Origin: Nemophila menziesii
Lineage: Eukaryota > Streptophyta > Magnoliopsida > Boraginales > Hydrophyllaceae
Assembly (NCBI GenBank): GCA_029959085.1
Contig: JARWIR010000005.1
Location: forward strand, 51,214,850 to 51,278,849
DNA: 64,000 bases
Direction: 5' to 3'
Shown: one piece after another, positions 63,976-64,000 of the stretch
Numbering within the stretch: the first letter of the stretch is position 1
Layout of the letters: each line of letters begins with the position of its first letter
Notes under the pieces: generated by a model
What the model was told of the DNA's origin: nothing
Seen by the model: only the letters and a program-made list of their open reading frames with translations
Databases searched by the model: none
Program-made: the position numbers and the translations under genes

Positions 63976-64000
63976 TTTTTTCATCCTTGTTCTTTTTTCT

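Larger units (their letters stand above)
1..64000 (+). repeat. Tandem 5S rDNA array, 193 units, head to tail
   Basis: A unit of about 332 bp repeats without interruption across the whole window. The distance between successive gene starts is usually 330-338 bp; the extremes I measured are 316 bp (2642 to 2958) and 340 bp (24240 to 24580). Most of the length variation comes from a T-run/C-run tract in the spacer. No unit is inverted and no foreign DNA is inserted. The array enters and leaves the window, so its full size and flanks are unknown. This is the separate-array arrangement of 5S genes common in flowering plants, since no 35S rDNA is present. Confidence 0.98.

Noticed and set aside
1..64000. 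CRISPR-like array
   Set aside because: The period is about 332 bp, and the spacers are as repeated as the genes. CRISPR repeats are short with unique spacers.
1..64000. Cassandra-type retrotransposons carrying a 5S sequence
   Set aside because: Those elements hold only part of a 5S gene inside terminal repeats with a primer-binding site and polypurine tract. Here complete 5S genes recur at regular spacing with none of these parts.
1..64000. Linked 35S-5S rDNA arrangement
   Set aside because: No 18S, 5.8S or 25S sequence is present between 5S units.
1..64000. A novel defence, biosynthetic or mobile system
   Set aside because: I looked at both strands and at every unit boundary and found no sequence that is not 5S gene or spacer.

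Overview
The window is one uninterrupted block of plant 5S ribosomal DNA. A unit of about 332 bp repeats head to tail on the + strand from the first base to the last. Each unit has a 119-nt 5S rRNA gene and a spacer of about 213 bp. I placed 193 genes. The first lacks its 5' 20 nt because the window starts inside it; the other 192 are complete. The gene has the standard angiosperm 5S sequence and layout: internal A box, intermediate element and C box, a T run at the 3' end, and upstream an AT-rich element near -28, a GCGC at -14 to -11 and C at -1. The species cannot be named from the gene, and I do not recognise the spacer. No protein-coding gene, tRNA, 35S rDNA, transposon or CRISPR array is present. 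The open reading frames seen here are the same non-coding unit translated over and over.

Base positions such as G108C count from the first G of the 119-nt gene. About 60 copies match the consensus exactly by eye. Most others differ by one to three bases. Three carry small C-box deletions (15248, 16578, 56210), one lacks 17 bp of upstream promoter (gene at 2958), and one is altered in the gene, its 3' stem and its terminator (6944).

Layout. 1-11924: loosely ordered units, including a cluster with the paired change C6G+A8T (2642-4408). 11925-13919: a three-unit block present twice. 13920-17902: a mixed region with shared rare variants nine units apart. 17903-35585: higher-order arrays built from recognisable unit classes, mostly with five-unit periods. 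Class a has G108C and a long C run. Class b has G108C, a C run broken by A, and CCCACTTCC in the spacer. Class c has C117A and ATCTCGCTTCC. Class d has C93T. Class e has CTTTTTCCTTCATAC and GATTCCTCTTTT; its form e' also has GGCCCTAACCCC. Class f has a T5-A terminator. Class g has CTGTCGTCTTC. Class h has A74T. Class i is a plain unit that follows h. 35586-48898: a 20-unit block of about 6.66 kb present twice in tandem, with the start of a third copy. 48899-60864: shorter reused modules and another three-unit duplication. 61197-63856: an exact 1330-bp four-unit tandem duplication running into the window edge.

All copies have the same orientation, and the two array ends lie outside the window. 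The array would supply 5S rRNA transcribed by RNA polymerase III with TFIIIA. Which copies are active cannot be read from the sequence. The duplications, mosaic units and one apparent crossover product suggest ongoing unequal exchange and gene conversion.
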